Part shown: in pieces, positions 17,449 to 25,431 of the stretch
Layout: the number at the start of each line of letters is the position of its first letter
How positions within the stretch are numbered: position 1 is the stretch's first letter
From: Micavibrio_C sp046294845
Lineage (GTDB): Bacteria; Pseudomonadota; Alphaproteobacteria; Micavibrionales; Micavibrionaceae
Length of the DNA: 64,000 nt
NCBI GenBank assembly: GCA_046294845.1
Contig: JBKBNU010000001.1
Location: forward strand, 1,054,001 to 1,118,000
Reading direction: 5' to 3'
Position numbers and translations under genes: made by a program
Notes under the pieces: model-generated
The model's input: only the letters and a program-made list of their open reading frames with translations
What the model was told of the DNA's origin: nothing
Databases searched by the model: none

Positions 17449-18948
17449 TTAAGCGTTCGCTGTCAGTGCAAACTGATCGCGGTTAGCGGCATACATACTG
17501 GGCAGTATACCAGATTTTCTTACATCTGTAACAGGATTCGTCATCAGATTTCCGTTATCACGGAAGGCAGCTACAGCCGGAGCATCGTTGGCAGCTTCTG
17601 CGGCAGGGGCCGGTCTTGTAACAGGCTGACCAGCACTTTCAGGAGCTGTCAGGCCGTGTGAAGCAGCGTTGAACTGCCCTTTGTTTGTGCTTTGATCCAG
17701 CTTGTCCTTCATGTTCTGTTTCAGGCTGTCAATGGCAGGGGCCATGGCATCCAGCAAAGGCTTCAGGAACGGGGTCATGGCCACAACCAAAACAGTTGTC
17801 AGCAGGCCCATCATGGCCTTTCTCATCATGCCGCCTTCGGCAGTAAAGGCAGCAAGAGCGCCCATACCCAGAGCCAGTTTATTGTCACCGGCAAAATCAG
17901 CCATCATACGGGCGGCATTTTTGCCATTGATTTGCTTAGGATCAACACCCAGCTGACCAGCGATCATGTCGCGGAAAGGACCGAGCTCCGCGCCCATATC
18001 ATCCATTTCATCGCGGGCCGCTTCTACAGCGCCGGCAGCGCCTTCTCTAGCGCCTTCTAATCTTGATTCAGCGCCGGCAACCGCAGCACGGACAGAGGCT
18101 GGTGTGCCAAATGGCAAATGCTCACCAATTTTGTCGGCACCATATTCTGCGCCAGACATAAAGAATTTTGTGATCCCATCACCAGCAGAAAGGCTCATGT
18201 CTACTGCGCCTTCAACCAGTTCTGGAGCAACGGTCTTCACAGCACTACCAGCGGTTCCAAGTACAGGCCAAACAACATTACCAATTGCTCCGTCTAAGTA
18301 GCTGTTTGCAATACCAATACCCCCCAATGTCAAGATGGGGTGTCTAAATCCAAATGTAGTCGTGTTCCAAGCAACCTTACCGGTGAATTTAGTGGCATCA
18401 AGGGCTACTGATCCAGTGCGGCTCAGCAGGCTCTTTGAAGTAGCTTCAACGGCTTCTTCTGTAACTTTGGTGCCAGCAGCACCAGCGGCGGTTTTAACAC
18501 CGGCCTCAGCGGCTTCTTCCGTGGCTTCTCTTGTAACGGCCTTAACGCCGGCACGTTCGGCTTCACCTGCGGCTTTGGCTTTGACCAGAGCAGCAAGAGC
18601 ATCTTCATTCGCTGTGCTCAGTGTTGTTTTCTTGACTGCCTCTTGGGCTGTTTTTGTGGCCGCGACTTCAGCAGTTTCTTTCAGTGCTGTCTTGGCAACG
18701 AATTCGGAGCCTTCTGTGGCGGCTTTTTTGAACAGGGAGCGCATGATACCGCGGCCAATCATCATGGCACCGCTACGAACAACGGCAACACCAGCCATAG
18801 CCGCGTTACCAGCGCCCGGAACAAGCGTACCAGCGGCTACGAGGCCGGCATCAATTGCTGCATCAGTTTTGGTGTATTCAAGTTCCAGCCCGAAAATGCT
18901 GGTTTTGAAAAGGACGCCACTGTCGTCTTGTGTTGCGGTTTCCGCCAT
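17449..18948 (-). CDS. Large Ala/Gly-rich protein with hydrophobic segments, unknown function
   Basis: The 499-residue protein has no cleavable signal peptide. Hydrophobic, glycine-rich stretches occur near 35-68 (GTLVPGAGNAAMAGVAVV), ~200-235, and most strongly at ~380-400 (MMGLLTTVLVVAMTPFLKPL), where a TM helix is likely. Between 70 and 170 lies an Ala/Glu/Lys-rich helical region with repeated short KT-A-E blocks, probably coiled coil. The C-terminal 90 residues are Pro/Ala/Asn-rich and disordered. This architecture recalls secreted pore-forming or tape-measure-like proteins but matches no family I can name. Three TACGTAAAA repeats lie upstream. Confidence 0.65.
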   Translation of the reverse strand: MAETATQDDSGVLFKTSIFGLELEYTKTDAAIDAGLVAAGTLVPGAGNAAMAGVAVVRSGAMMIGRGIMRSLFKKAATEGSEFVAKTALKETAEVAATKTAQEAVKKTTLSTANEDALAALVKAKAAGEAERAGVKAVTREATEEAAEAGVKTAAGAAGTKVTEEAVEATSKSLLSRTGSVALDATKFTGKVAWNTTTFGFRHPILTLGGIGIANSYLDGAIGNVVWPVLGTAGSAVKTVAPELVEGAVDMSLSAGDGITKFFMSGAEYGADKIGEHLPFGTPASVRAAVAGAESRLEGAREGAAGAVEAARDEMDDMGAELGPFRDMIAGQLGVDPKQINGKNAARMMADFAGDNKLALGMGALAAFTAEGGMMRKAMMGLLTTVLVVAMTPFLKPLLDAMAPAIDSLKQNMKDKLDQSTNKGQFNAASHGLTAPESAGQPVTRPAPAAEAANDAPAVAAFRDNGNLMTNPVTDVRKSGILPSMYAANRDQFALTANA

Positions 18949-18972
18949 ATTAACACCCTGAAGTTACACACT

Positions 18973-19158
18973 ATTACGTAAAAATTATTCTTATAAATCT
19001 TGCTTAGTTGACTACACTATAACGCATAAATCGATCCTGCTGCAAGCTTTTTCGGCCTTTCTCAGAGTTATCCTCATCCCATAAACCGTATTTAAACTAT
19101 AGGGGCAGGCGGGGTAAAAATGCAAACATTTTACGTAAAATTTTATCTATACGTAAAA
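18973..19158. repeat. Three TACGTAAAA repeats upstream of the 499-residue gene
   Basis: TACGTA followed by AAAA occurs at 18975, 19132 and 19150. The middle copy lies in a perfect 12-bp palindrome, TTTTACGTAAAA (19129-19140). They fill the 274-base gap between purH and the minus-strand start at 18948; the nearest copy is about 27 bases from that start. They are probable operator sites for an unknown regulator. Confidence 0.4.
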
Positions 19159-19222
19159 TTATTTATGGAATCAAAGGTTTGGCTCTGATTCTGCTCGTTT
19201 GGGGGTGTAATGGGGGCCGTTT

Positions 19223-20845
19223 TTAGTGACGGAAATGACGCATTCCGGTCAAGACCATGGCCAGATTATGCTCGTCTGCGGCGGCAATTACCTCTTCATC
19301 ACGGATCGAGCCTCCCGGCTGGATGACGGCGGTGGCCCCGGCCTCTACGGCAGCCAGCAAGCCATCGGCAAACGGGAAGAAGGCATCAGAGGCCACGACT
19401 GACCCTTGGGCAAGGGATTGATCAAGTCCTGCGGCCTTGCTGGCTTCACCGGCTTTCCATGCCGCAATCCGGCAAGAATCAACGCGGCTCATCTGGCCGG
19501 CACCAATCCCCACGGTGGCCCCTTCGCGGGCATAAACAATCGCATTTGATTTCACGTGTTTGCATACACGGAAGGCGAAGAGGAGATCAGTCAGTTCTTT
19601 TTCTGTGGGGGCGCGTTTGGTCACGACTTTCAGGTCGGAAAGGGCAATGCGTCCGGCATCACCATCTTGCACCAGCAAGCCGCCCGCTACAGGGCGCAAG
19701 GTCAGGCGCGGGGCCGCGGGATCGGGCAATCTTCCCGTAACAAGAACGCGCACATTGGCTTTCTTCGCCAGAATTGGCAAAGCGTCGTCATCAATTGCGG
19801 GGGCAATGATCACTTCGGAAAAGACTTTGGTGATTTCGGCAGCCGTCGCGGCATCCAGCGTGCGGTTCAGGGCAATAATACCACCAAAGGCACTGACAGG
19901 GTCACAGCGCAGTGCCAGCTGATAGGCTTCGATCATGCTGGCGGCAGAGGCTACGCCGCAAGGGTTTGCGTGCTTGATAATCGCAACAGTCGGCGCATCA
20001 AATTCGGCCACCAGTTCATAGGCCGCATCCGTATCATTCAGGTTATTGTAGGAAAGCTCTTTGCCTTGAATCTGTTTGGCGGTGGCAACACCCGGGCGAT
20101 GGGAGCCATCAACATAAAGGGCCGAAGATTGATGCGGGTTTTCGCCATAGCGCAAGGTCTGTTTAAGCTTGCCGCCAAAGGTGATGTGGGCAGGTGTTTC
20201 TGCGGCATCTTCATGAGAAGCACGCAACCAGCTGGCAATACGTGAATCGTAATAGGATGTCAGGGCAAAAGCCTTGGCTGCCAGTTTACGGCGCAGTGCC
20301 AGTGTGGTTTGTCCCTGATGGGCGGAAAGGGTTTCGGTCACGGTTGTGTAATCAGCGGCATCGGTGATGATGGTTACAAAATCATGGTTCTTGGCCGAGG
20401 CACGGATCATGGCCGGACCGCCAATATCGATGTTTTCGATGCAGGTGGCAAAATCCGCCCCTGAATCGACAGTGGCTTCGAACGGGTAAAGGCTGACAAC
20501 TACCATATCGATCCCGCCGATATCATGGTCTTTCATGGCTGAAACATGGGTGTCTTCATCACGGCGGGCGAGGATGCCGCCATGGACTTTCGGATGCAGT
20601 GTTTTCACACGGCCATCCATAATCTCGGGGAAACCTGTCCATTCCGAAACATCCTTGATCGGGATGCCCGCTTCGCGGAGAGCCTTGGCTGTGCCGCCGG
20701 TCGAGAGGATTTCAATGCCTTGGGCCGCGAGGGCTTTGGCAAAATCGGTCAGGCCGGTTTTATCGGAAACGGAGATCAAAGCGCGCTTCACCGGAACAAG
20801 GTCGGGCGAAGCAGCAGGTGCAGTTTTGCGGGATGGGGCTGTCAT
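19223..20845 (-). CDS. purH: Bifunctional AICAR transformylase / IMP cyclohydrolase
   Basis: The 540-residue protein performs the last two steps of purine synthesis, using 10-formyl-tetrahydrofolate (the product of the FolD pathway). The N-terminal MGS-like cyclohydrolase domain shows ALISVSDKTGLTDFAKAL, STGGTAKALREAGI and DGRVKTLHPKVHGGIL. The transformylase domain has RYGENPHQ, the catalytic region IKHANPCGVA, and a C-terminal QPGGSIRDEEVI. Length is normal. The frame starts at 20845; the first 18 residues are a low-complexity extension before the conserved core. It lies 33 bases from the cheR stop, so readthrough from cheY-cheR is possible. Confidence 0.97.
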   Translation of the reverse strand: MTAPSRKTAPAASPDLVPVKRALISVSDKTGLTDFAKALAAQGIEILSTGGTAKALREAGIPIKDVSEWTGFPEIMDGRVKTLHPKVHGGILARRDEDTHVSAMKDHDIGGIDMVVVSLYPFEATVDSGADFATCIENIDIGGPAMIRASAKNHDFVTIITDAADYTTVTETLSAHQGQTTLALRRKLAAKAFALTSYYDSRIASWLRASHEDAAETPAHITFGGKLKQTLRYGENPHQSSALYVDGSHRPGVATAKQIQGKELSYNNLNDTDAAYELVAEFDAPTVAIIKHANPCGVASAASMIEAYQLALRCDPVSAFGGIIALNRTLDAATAAEITKVFSEVIIAPAIDDDALPILAKKANVRVLVTGRLPDPAAPRLTLRPVAGGLLVQDGDAGRIALSDLKVVTKRAPTEKELTDLLFAFRVCKHVKSNAIVYAREGATVGIGAGQMSRVDSCRIAAWKAGEASKAAGLDQSLAQGSVVASDAFFPFADGLLAAVEAGATAVIQPGGSIRDEEVIAAADEHNLAMVLTGMRHFRH

Positions 20846-20878
20846 GCCCCTTCTTTTAGAAGATTCGGCAGGGAGAGT

Positions 20879-21745
20879 CTATCGGGCTGTTTCCTTTTCC
20901 GGCATCTTAGGGAAATCGGAATATTTATAATCGCCATCAGCACGGATCAGGATAGACGGATAGCCGGGAAGGGTCGTGAACATCGGGCTTTCATTTTGCC
21001 ATTTGTCCTCGCTGCCGATGAAGAGGAAGCCATCTTCGGGCAGGTGGTAAGACAAAGTTTCAAAAATTCTGGTGCGGGACTCAGGGCTGAAATCATCAAT
21101 CACGTTACAGCAGAAAATAATATCCTGCGGTCCCATGTCTTCGCTTTCGTGCAGGAGATTGGAGATTCTGAAATCAACGCAGTTCTTCAATTCCTGTTTC
21201 ACGTTCCAGCCCATGCGGCTTTGCTCGAAAAAGCGTATCAGGTCATGGATGGATGTTTCACTTTGCGACTCATGGCGGTTATAGATCGCCCGTTCGGCAT
21301 ATTCGACGGCCTCATTTGAAATGTCGGTGGCAGTGATGTGGTATTTCCAGCCTTTGTGACCTTCATAGGCTCTCACCATGCTCATGGCTATACTCCAGAC
21401 TTCTTGTCCGGTTGAGCAACCGGCGGACCATATATTCAATGTCTTTTTGCGTTTGCGCTGTTTCATCAGATAGGGCACGACAACGTGCTGGAGCGCTTCA
21501 AAATTATGTTTGTCGCGAAAAAACCATGTTTCTGTTTGTGTCATGGCTTGCACGACATCATGGATCAATTCGGGATCGGGTACGGCGCGCAGCGCCAGCG
21601 TCATGGATTCAATCGTGGGGTAACCCCATTTGTGAACAACGGGGGTCAGTCTTGATTCCAGCAGGTAGGTTTTCTCCGGATTAATGTCTACTCCCGATTC
21701 CTGGAGCAACAAATCCCTGTAAACGGCAAAATCACCTAACCTCAT
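20879..21745 (-). CDS. cheR: CheR-type protein-glutamate methyltransferase
   Basis: The 288-residue protein methylates glutamates of chemoreceptors using S-adenosylmethionine. The N-terminal helical domain leads into MTQTETWFFRD, the receptor-binding and catalytic Arg region. The SAM-binding loop is NIWSAGCSTGQEVWS and the acidic strand is ITATDISNEAVEYA. The usual CRNVLIYF appears as CCNVIDDF, keeping the Asn-Val but losing the Arg. It overlaps the preceding cheY-like gene by ATGA, implying translational coupling. No receptors, cheA or cheB are in the window. Confidence 0.93.
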   Translation of the reverse strand: MRLGDFAVYRDLLLQESGVDINPEKTYLLESRLTPVVHKWGYPTIESMTLALRAVPDPELIHDVVQAMTQTETWFFRDKHNFEALQHVVVPYLMKQRKRKKTLNIWSAGCSTGQEVWSIAMSMVRAYEGHKGWKYHITATDISNEAVEYAERAIYNRHESQSETSIHDLIRFFEQSRMGWNVKQELKNCVDFRISNLLHESEDMGPQDIIFCCNVIDDFSPESRTRIFETLSYHLPEDGFLFIGSEDKWQNESPMFTTLPGYPSILIRADGDYKYSDFPKMPEKETAR

Positions 21746-22122
21746 GCAACCTCTTCTTTCATCAGGCCGATTTGAATCAGCTTGGCCTGTATCATGTCAC
21801 GATTGAAGGGTTTCATAATGTATTCGGTCGCACCGGCATTCAGGGCACGTTCAATATGGCCCAGATTGTCTTCGGTGGTGCAAAAGATAACACGGGGATG
21901 ATTGCCATTTTCCATGGCGCGTAATTTTTCGACGAATTCGAGGCCGCTCATGACGGGCATGTTCCAGTCGACGATCACAAGGTCCGGCATAAATTCCTGA
22001 CATACCTCGTAGGCGTGTTTGCCATCCTCGGCTTCGGTACAATCAAAGCCCAGATCTTCGACAATCCGGCGGGATACCTGACGAACCAGACGGCTGTCAT
22101 CTATGACAAGACAAGTATACAT
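21742..22122 (-). CDS. CheY-like single-domain response regulator
   Basis: From ATG at 22122 the protein has 126 residues, one receiver domain with no output domain. Acidic pocket Asp9-Asp10 lie in LVIDDSRLVRQ, the phospho-acceptor is Asp52 in VIVDWNMPVMSG, the switch Thr82/83 is in VIFCTTED, and Lys104 is in EYIMKPF. It is cotranscribed with cheR through an ATGA overlap, so a chemotaxis role is likely. In-frame GTG at 22143 is a less likely start. A perfect CtrA-type box lies 83 bases upstream. Confidence 0.92.
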   Translation of the reverse strand: MYTCLVIDDSRLVRQVSRRIVEDLGFDCTEAEDGKHAYEVCQEFMPDLVIVDWNMPVMSGLEFVEKLRAMENGNHPRVIFCTTEDNLGHIERALNAGATEYIMKPFNRDMIQAKLIQIGLMKEEVA

Positions 22123-22204
22123 ACTCAAAGTTTTAATCCCCACACACGAACGAAAAAGGCTTTGGGCATTCTCTGCCCTTTGCCTTTATTCTAGACACCG
22201 TTTC

Positions 22205-22219
22205 TTAACCGGGTGTTAA
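22205..22219. promoter_or_regulatory. CtrA-type box TTAA-N7-TTAA upstream of cheY-cheR
   Basis: TTAACCGGGTGTTAA is a perfect TTAA-N7-TTAA site, 83 bases before the cheY start at 22122. CtrA control of motility and chemotaxis genes is well known in alphaproteobacteria. Confidence 0.65.
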
Positions 22220-22224
22220 TAGCC

Positions 22225-22495
22225 TGAGATGGTTGCCAAAAAAGACAGTTTATACCCAACTTTATAATCTGAAGATAACCTTCAAAAAGCAACATGCCCG
22301 CCGGAAAATGCCTTTTTATGAAGAAGGGACTGCTCACCCTTGATCGGCATATCTCGCGGCAGGCACGGCTTTTCTAACACACCACCCCGAATTTTCCGGT
22401 TTGTCCGAAGGAACGGGAGTTATTCTTGTTCAACTCGCTTGTGAGCGCTTTTCTCTCTGGTCGGCGCTTCGTTAAAACCAATCTAGCCTATCGGG
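22225..22495. ncRNA. Possible structured RNA, type and strand unknown
   Basis: In the 519-base gap 22144-22662 I find no ORF but several nested inverted repeats. 22295-22303 (TGCCCGCCG) pairs with 22357-22365 (CGGCAGGCA, one mismatch). Inside it ATGCC at 22308 pairs with GGCAT at 22346, and AAGGG at 22324 with CCCTT at 22337. Further along, GAGTT and AACTC, CGCT and AGCG, and CCCG and CGGG form small hairpins. AGATGGTT near 22227 can pair with AACCAATCT near 22484 as a closing stem. It does not show the conserved cores of SRP RNA, RNase P RNA or tmRNA. Confidence 0.28.
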
Positions 22496-22662
22496 GTAAA
22501 GGCTCGCTTAATAATACAAGCAATTTTATCAATTAAATCAAGTATTTGATACAATTTATCTCAAATTTTATCTATTCAGGATCGGGGCGGGTTTTCGTCA
22601 GGCGTGGAATGATGAATAATCTTGATAGTTATTTTTGTAATTGAGATTGTCCGCTCCTCGAT

Positions 22663-23205
22663 ATGGTTGAACAGAACACAGATAGAGGTTTAATTCAAAA
22701 GGCCAGCATCGGTGATGTGAAGGCCTTTGAGGCCTTGGTCGAGCAGCATTATGATTTTGTTTATCGTGTGGCTTATCGTTGGTCTGGTAATAAAGCTGAT
22801 TCCGAGGATATTGCCCATAATGTTTTTTTAAAGATGGCTGATTGCCTGGAGAGCTTCCGGTTTCAATCGTCCTTTAAAACATGGCTTTGCCGGATGGTGA
22901 TCAATGCGGCGAAGGATTACAAGAGGAGGATGTTTACCACGCATCACCGGACAATTGCTTTGGATGAGAAAATACCTGCTCATGCGGATACTGAGTCCCA
23001 AACCTATGCAGGAGAGATTTTCAGATTTATCCAGAAGCTTCCCGAGGAGCAAAAGGAAGTTCTCATTCTTGTATTCTGTGAAGAAATGACTCACAGAGAG
23101 GTTGCCGATATTCTAAATTGTCCCGAGGGAACCGTTTCGTGGCGCATTCATGAGGCAAGAAAGAATCTTCAGGATATGATGGGAAAAGGAAATGGCCATG
23201 GATGA
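22663..23205 (+). CDS. ECF-type RNA polymerase sigma factor (first circuit)
   Basis: The 180-residue protein is a group IV sigma factor. Region 2 spans ~15-90 with AFEALVEQHYDFVYRVAYRW, then DSEDIAHNVFLKM and FKTWLCRMVINAAKD. Region 4 spans ~120-172 with LPEEQKEVLILVFCEEMTH, then EVADILNCPEGTVSWRIHEA, a helix-turn-helix that reads the -35. The stop lies inside the next gene (14-base overlap), which encodes its probable anti-sigma partner. The ribosome site is weak. Upstream, CAGGA-N14-CGTC at about 22578 resembles the motif found before two later genes, but the spacing is one base short. Confidence 0.92.
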   Translation: MVEQNTDRGLIQKASIGDVKAFEALVEQHYDFVYRVAYRWSGNKADSEDIAHNVFLKMADCLESFRFQSSFKTWLCRMVINAAKDYKRRMFTTHHRTIALDEKIPAHADTESQTYAGEIFRFIQKLPEEQKEVLILVFCEEMTHREVADILNCPEGTVSWRIHEARKNLQDMMGKGNGHG

Positions 23206-23995
23206 TGATCTTAAGAAAATGATGAATGCATCCATTGAAAAATATGATGATGAAGCCAGAAAGAACACGGTTCATTCGGCAACCAAGAAATTTTCCGATC
23301 GTAAAGAATATAAACATCGCATGAAACAGTCGGTCTGGGGGCTTGTGGCAGCCAGCTTGTGTGTATTTTTTATCTCTGCGGTTTCAGAGAATATGACGCT
23401 CAGCGGGGGTGGGCGCACCGACAATGAAACCAGTTTGATTAATTCGATGCAACTGACCCAGTATCCTGCAGGTGTGAGGACGGCTGTTGTCAGGATGGTC
23501 TTGGGCGGTATAAACCCGAAAGATATTTCATTTGATGAGCCGGAATTAGACGACTTTTTGAAGGATAAAAAGGCTGTATTTTATCCTGCGGGGGGCGGGA
23601 TCTCTTATCGTATGGCCGCGCCCGATGTGATGCAATCGGGATATGAGGGGCAGTGGATATTTAATGGTGAGAATGAAATTGTCGGACTAGGAAAAAATTT
23701 TGAGATTGCAAACGGTGACTCTGCGCAAATTATCGCTTTCTTACCGGGGATTAGCGAGGATGCATGCAGACGCATTAATCGTGAGTTGGGGTTGCCGGAG
23801 GAACCGCCGTCAGTAGAGGGTGTGGACTTCCAGACGACTATGGGTAAATCGGCACATGGTTTTTGCAATCAGGGTTGCGGCGGGCGGATTGGAGGAGAGT
23901 CTGGCAATGATCCCTTATATGGACAGCCGTATGGCTGTTTTTACAGCCCTTCCTATAAAGTTCATGTTTATTATCATCTTATTCTGGAACAATAA
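23192..23995 (+). CDS. Single-pass membrane protein, putative anti-sigma factor with pilin-like-protein ectodomain
   Basis: The 267-residue protein overlaps the ECF sigma gene and is probably its anti-sigma partner. Residues 1-46 are cytoplasmic, with LKKMMNASIEKYDDEARKN then ATKKF. This resembles the LKK...DENARK...F start of the VWA partner of the second sigma gene (25424). One TM helix spans ~48-64. The outside domain (~85-267) is a clear paralogue of the protein at 24089: QYPAGVRTAVVRM, VFYPAGGG, APDVM, AQIIAFLPGI and QPYGCF with VYYH recur in order. An extra Cys-containing insert (GFCNQGCGG) lies near 225. No zinc-binding ZAS motif is seen. The anti-sigma role is inferred from operon and topology. 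Confidence 0.75.
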   Translation: MAMDDDLKKMMNASIEKYDDEARKNTVHSATKKFSDRKEYKHRMKQSVWGLVAASLCVFFISAVSENMTLSGGGRTDNETSLINSMQLTQYPAGVRTAVVRMVLGGINPKDISFDEPELDDFLKDKKAVFYPAGGGISYRMAAPDVMQSGYEGQWIFNGENEIVGLGKNFEIANGDSAQIIAFLPGISEDACRRINRELGLPEEPPSVEGVDFQTTMGKSAHGFCNQGCGGRIGGESGNDPLYGQPYGCFYSPSYKVHVYYHLILEQ

Positions 23996-24025
23996 TTTAT
24001 TTCCTTGGAATTTTATTTCTTATTG

Positions 24026-24054
24026 CCAAGGAAGGTGGGCTCTCGTTCGTCTAA
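24026..24054 (+). promoter_or_regulatory. Putative ECF promoter CCAAGGA-N15-CGTCTAA
   Basis: The bipartite element ends 34 bases before the ATG at 24089. The -35-like half is part of an inverted repeat (TTCCTTGG at 24001, CCAAGGAA at 24026). The same element with identical spacing stands before the second sigma gene. Confidence 0.6.
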
Positions 24055-24088
24055 TCGTCTGAAGCGATAACAAACGAGGGAACCGATC

Positions 24089-24811
24089 ATGACAGGGAAT
24101 AAAATGGCTTCGGATAGGATATCCGGAGAAGAAGGGAATGTGCTCTTTTTGATTTTGATTGCGGTGGTGCTATTTGCTGCCCTGTCTTACGCCGTTACCA
24201 GAAGCACGAATGCAAGCTCGGGTAGTGTAGATAATGAAAGTAACAAAATAGCAGCCGCCCAGATTATCCAATATCCGGCGGGGTTGAGGGCATCCATCAT
24301 AAGAATGACGATTGGGGGAATGAATGCGGAAGATTTGCGTTTTGACATACCTTCCGATTTTTCAGGACTATCTGGCTTTACCGATCAGGTTTTTCATCCC
24401 TACGGCGGAGGTGCGACATGGACTGAAGCTCCTGCTGACCTGATGGAGAACGAGATGCCGGGCAGATGGTATTTTAATGCCGAGTTTGAGATTGAAAATA
24501 TTGGATTGAACAGTGTTTCAGAAAATAGAGGTAATGAGATTATTGCCTTCTTGCCTGGTATCAAGGGGGGCATATGCTCAATAATAAATAATGATCTTGG
24601 TTTAAGCGGGGTACCGACTATCGCGACTGATATTTCAACAAGGTATAGTTTAAAAATGACAGTTACAGATGGTTATGCTCTTCCTTCTGACGAGGTTGTT
24701 CTGGGGGTATCCGCGGGTAACGGATCGGCGGTTATTACGGGGCAGCCCTTTGGCTGCTTCCTGAACAGTAATGGTAATTATGTTTATTATCATGTTCTTG
24801 CAGATAGATAG
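24089..24811 (+). CDS. Pilin-like membrane-anchored or exported protein, paralogue of the anti-sigma ectodomain
   Basis: The 240-residue protein has a short leader ending GEEGNVLFLILIAVVLFAAL, like a type IV pilin or pseudopilin N-terminus (Gly/Glu, then a 20-residue hydrophobic helix ending near residue 37). The rest is an extracytoplasmic domain carrying QYPAGLRASIIRM, VFHPYGGG, APADLM, GRWYFNAEFEIENIG, NEIIAFLPGI and QPFGCF. All have counterparts in the outside domain of the 23192 protein. GAGGG precedes the ATG. The upstream ECF-type element suggests it is a target of one of the flanking sigma factors. Assembly into a fibre, or release, is not shown by the sequence. Confidence 0.75.
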   Translation: MTGNKMASDRISGEEGNVLFLILIAVVLFAALSYAVTRSTNASSGSVDNESNKIAAAQIIQYPAGLRASIIRMTIGGMNAEDLRFDIPSDFSGLSGFTDQVFHPYGGGATWTEAPADLMENEMPGRWYFNAEFEIENIGLNSVSENRGNEIIAFLPGIKGGICSIINNDLGLSGVPTIATDISTRYSLKMTVTDGYALPSDEVVLGVSAGNGSAVITGQPFGCFLNSNGNYVYYHVLADR

Positions 24812-24840
24812 AAGCTTGATATTCTTGATTTGGAATTTTT

Positions 24841-24869
24841 CCAAGGATTGCCAGCGGGGCGCCGTCTTA
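24841..24869 (+). promoter_or_regulatory. Putative ECF promoter CCAAGGA-N15-CGTCTTA
   Basis: Same element and spacing as at 24026, ending 13 bases before the sigma gene at 24883, so any 5' leader would be very short. The CCAAGG half again sits in an inverted repeat (TTGGAA, 3 bases, TTCCAA at about 24829-24844). Confidence 0.55.
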
Positions 24870-24882
24870 CCGTATAGAAGAT

Positions 24883-25431
24883 ATGAACCAGGCAAGTGAT
24901 GCAGAGCTGATCAAAAGGGCGTGCGCCGGCGAGGCGCGGGCTTTCGAGGCTTTGCTTAACCGGCATTACGACACCATGTTCAAAATGGCTTTCAAGTGGG
25001 TACAGAACCGTCAGGATGCCGAAGATATAACCCAGAATGCCTGTATTAAATTGGCGCGGGCGCTGGGCAGTTACGAACATAAAGCCGCTTTCACAACATG
25101 GCTGTATCGTTTGGTGATCAACACGGCAATAGATATGAAGCGTCAGGAAAAAAGACATCAGCAGGCGCAAGCCGAGATCGAAGAGATTGCCGGTCATGAA
25201 AATCCGGAGTCAGCCCTGTATGCGCGGGAAGTGATCGCGCAGGTGGACAAGCTGCCCGAGAAGGAAAAGGGGGCGTTGCTGCTGGTGTTCGGGGAGGGGC
25301 TCTCCCATGGGGAGGCCGCCTATGTGCTGGGTGTCAAGGAAAGTACCGTATCATGGTATATCCATGAGGCCCGCAAGAAACTGGAAACATTCGAGAACCT
25401 TTCTAAAAAGGGAGGGCGCCGTCATGGATGA
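24883..25431 (+). CDS. ECF-type RNA polymerase sigma factor (second circuit)
   Basis: The 182-residue group IV sigma factor is clearly related to the one at 22663. Region 2 has AFEALLNRHYDTMFKMAFKW, DAEDITQNACIKLARAL and FTTWLYRLVINTAID. Region 4 has LPEKEKGALLLVFGEGLSH and AAYVLGVKESTVSWYIHEA. The nearly identical recognition-helix sequences (GTVSWRIHEA against STVSWYIHEA) fit the two sigmas reading similar promoters. It overlaps the VWA gene by 8 bases. An ECF-like element lies directly upstream, so self-activation or control by the first sigma is possible. Confidence 0.93.
   Translation: MNQASDAELIKRACAGEARAFEALLNRHYDTMFKMAFKWVQNRQDAEDITQNACIKLARALGSYEHKAAFTTWLYRLVINTAIDMKRQEKRHQQAQAEIEEIAGHENPESALYAREVIAQVDKLPEKEKGALLLVFGEGLSHGEAAYVLGVKESTVSWYIHEARKKLETFENLSKKGGRRHG

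Noticed and set aside
22225..22495. Assignment of the structured gap to 6S RNA, SRP RNA, RNase P RNA or tmRNA
   Set aside because: None of the conserved core sequences of these RNAs could be found on either strand.
22578..22604. A third copy of the ECF element before the first sigma gene
   Set aside because: CAGGA-N14-CGTC is one base short and lacks the CCAAGGA start, so it is recorded only as a variant and not as a promoter call.
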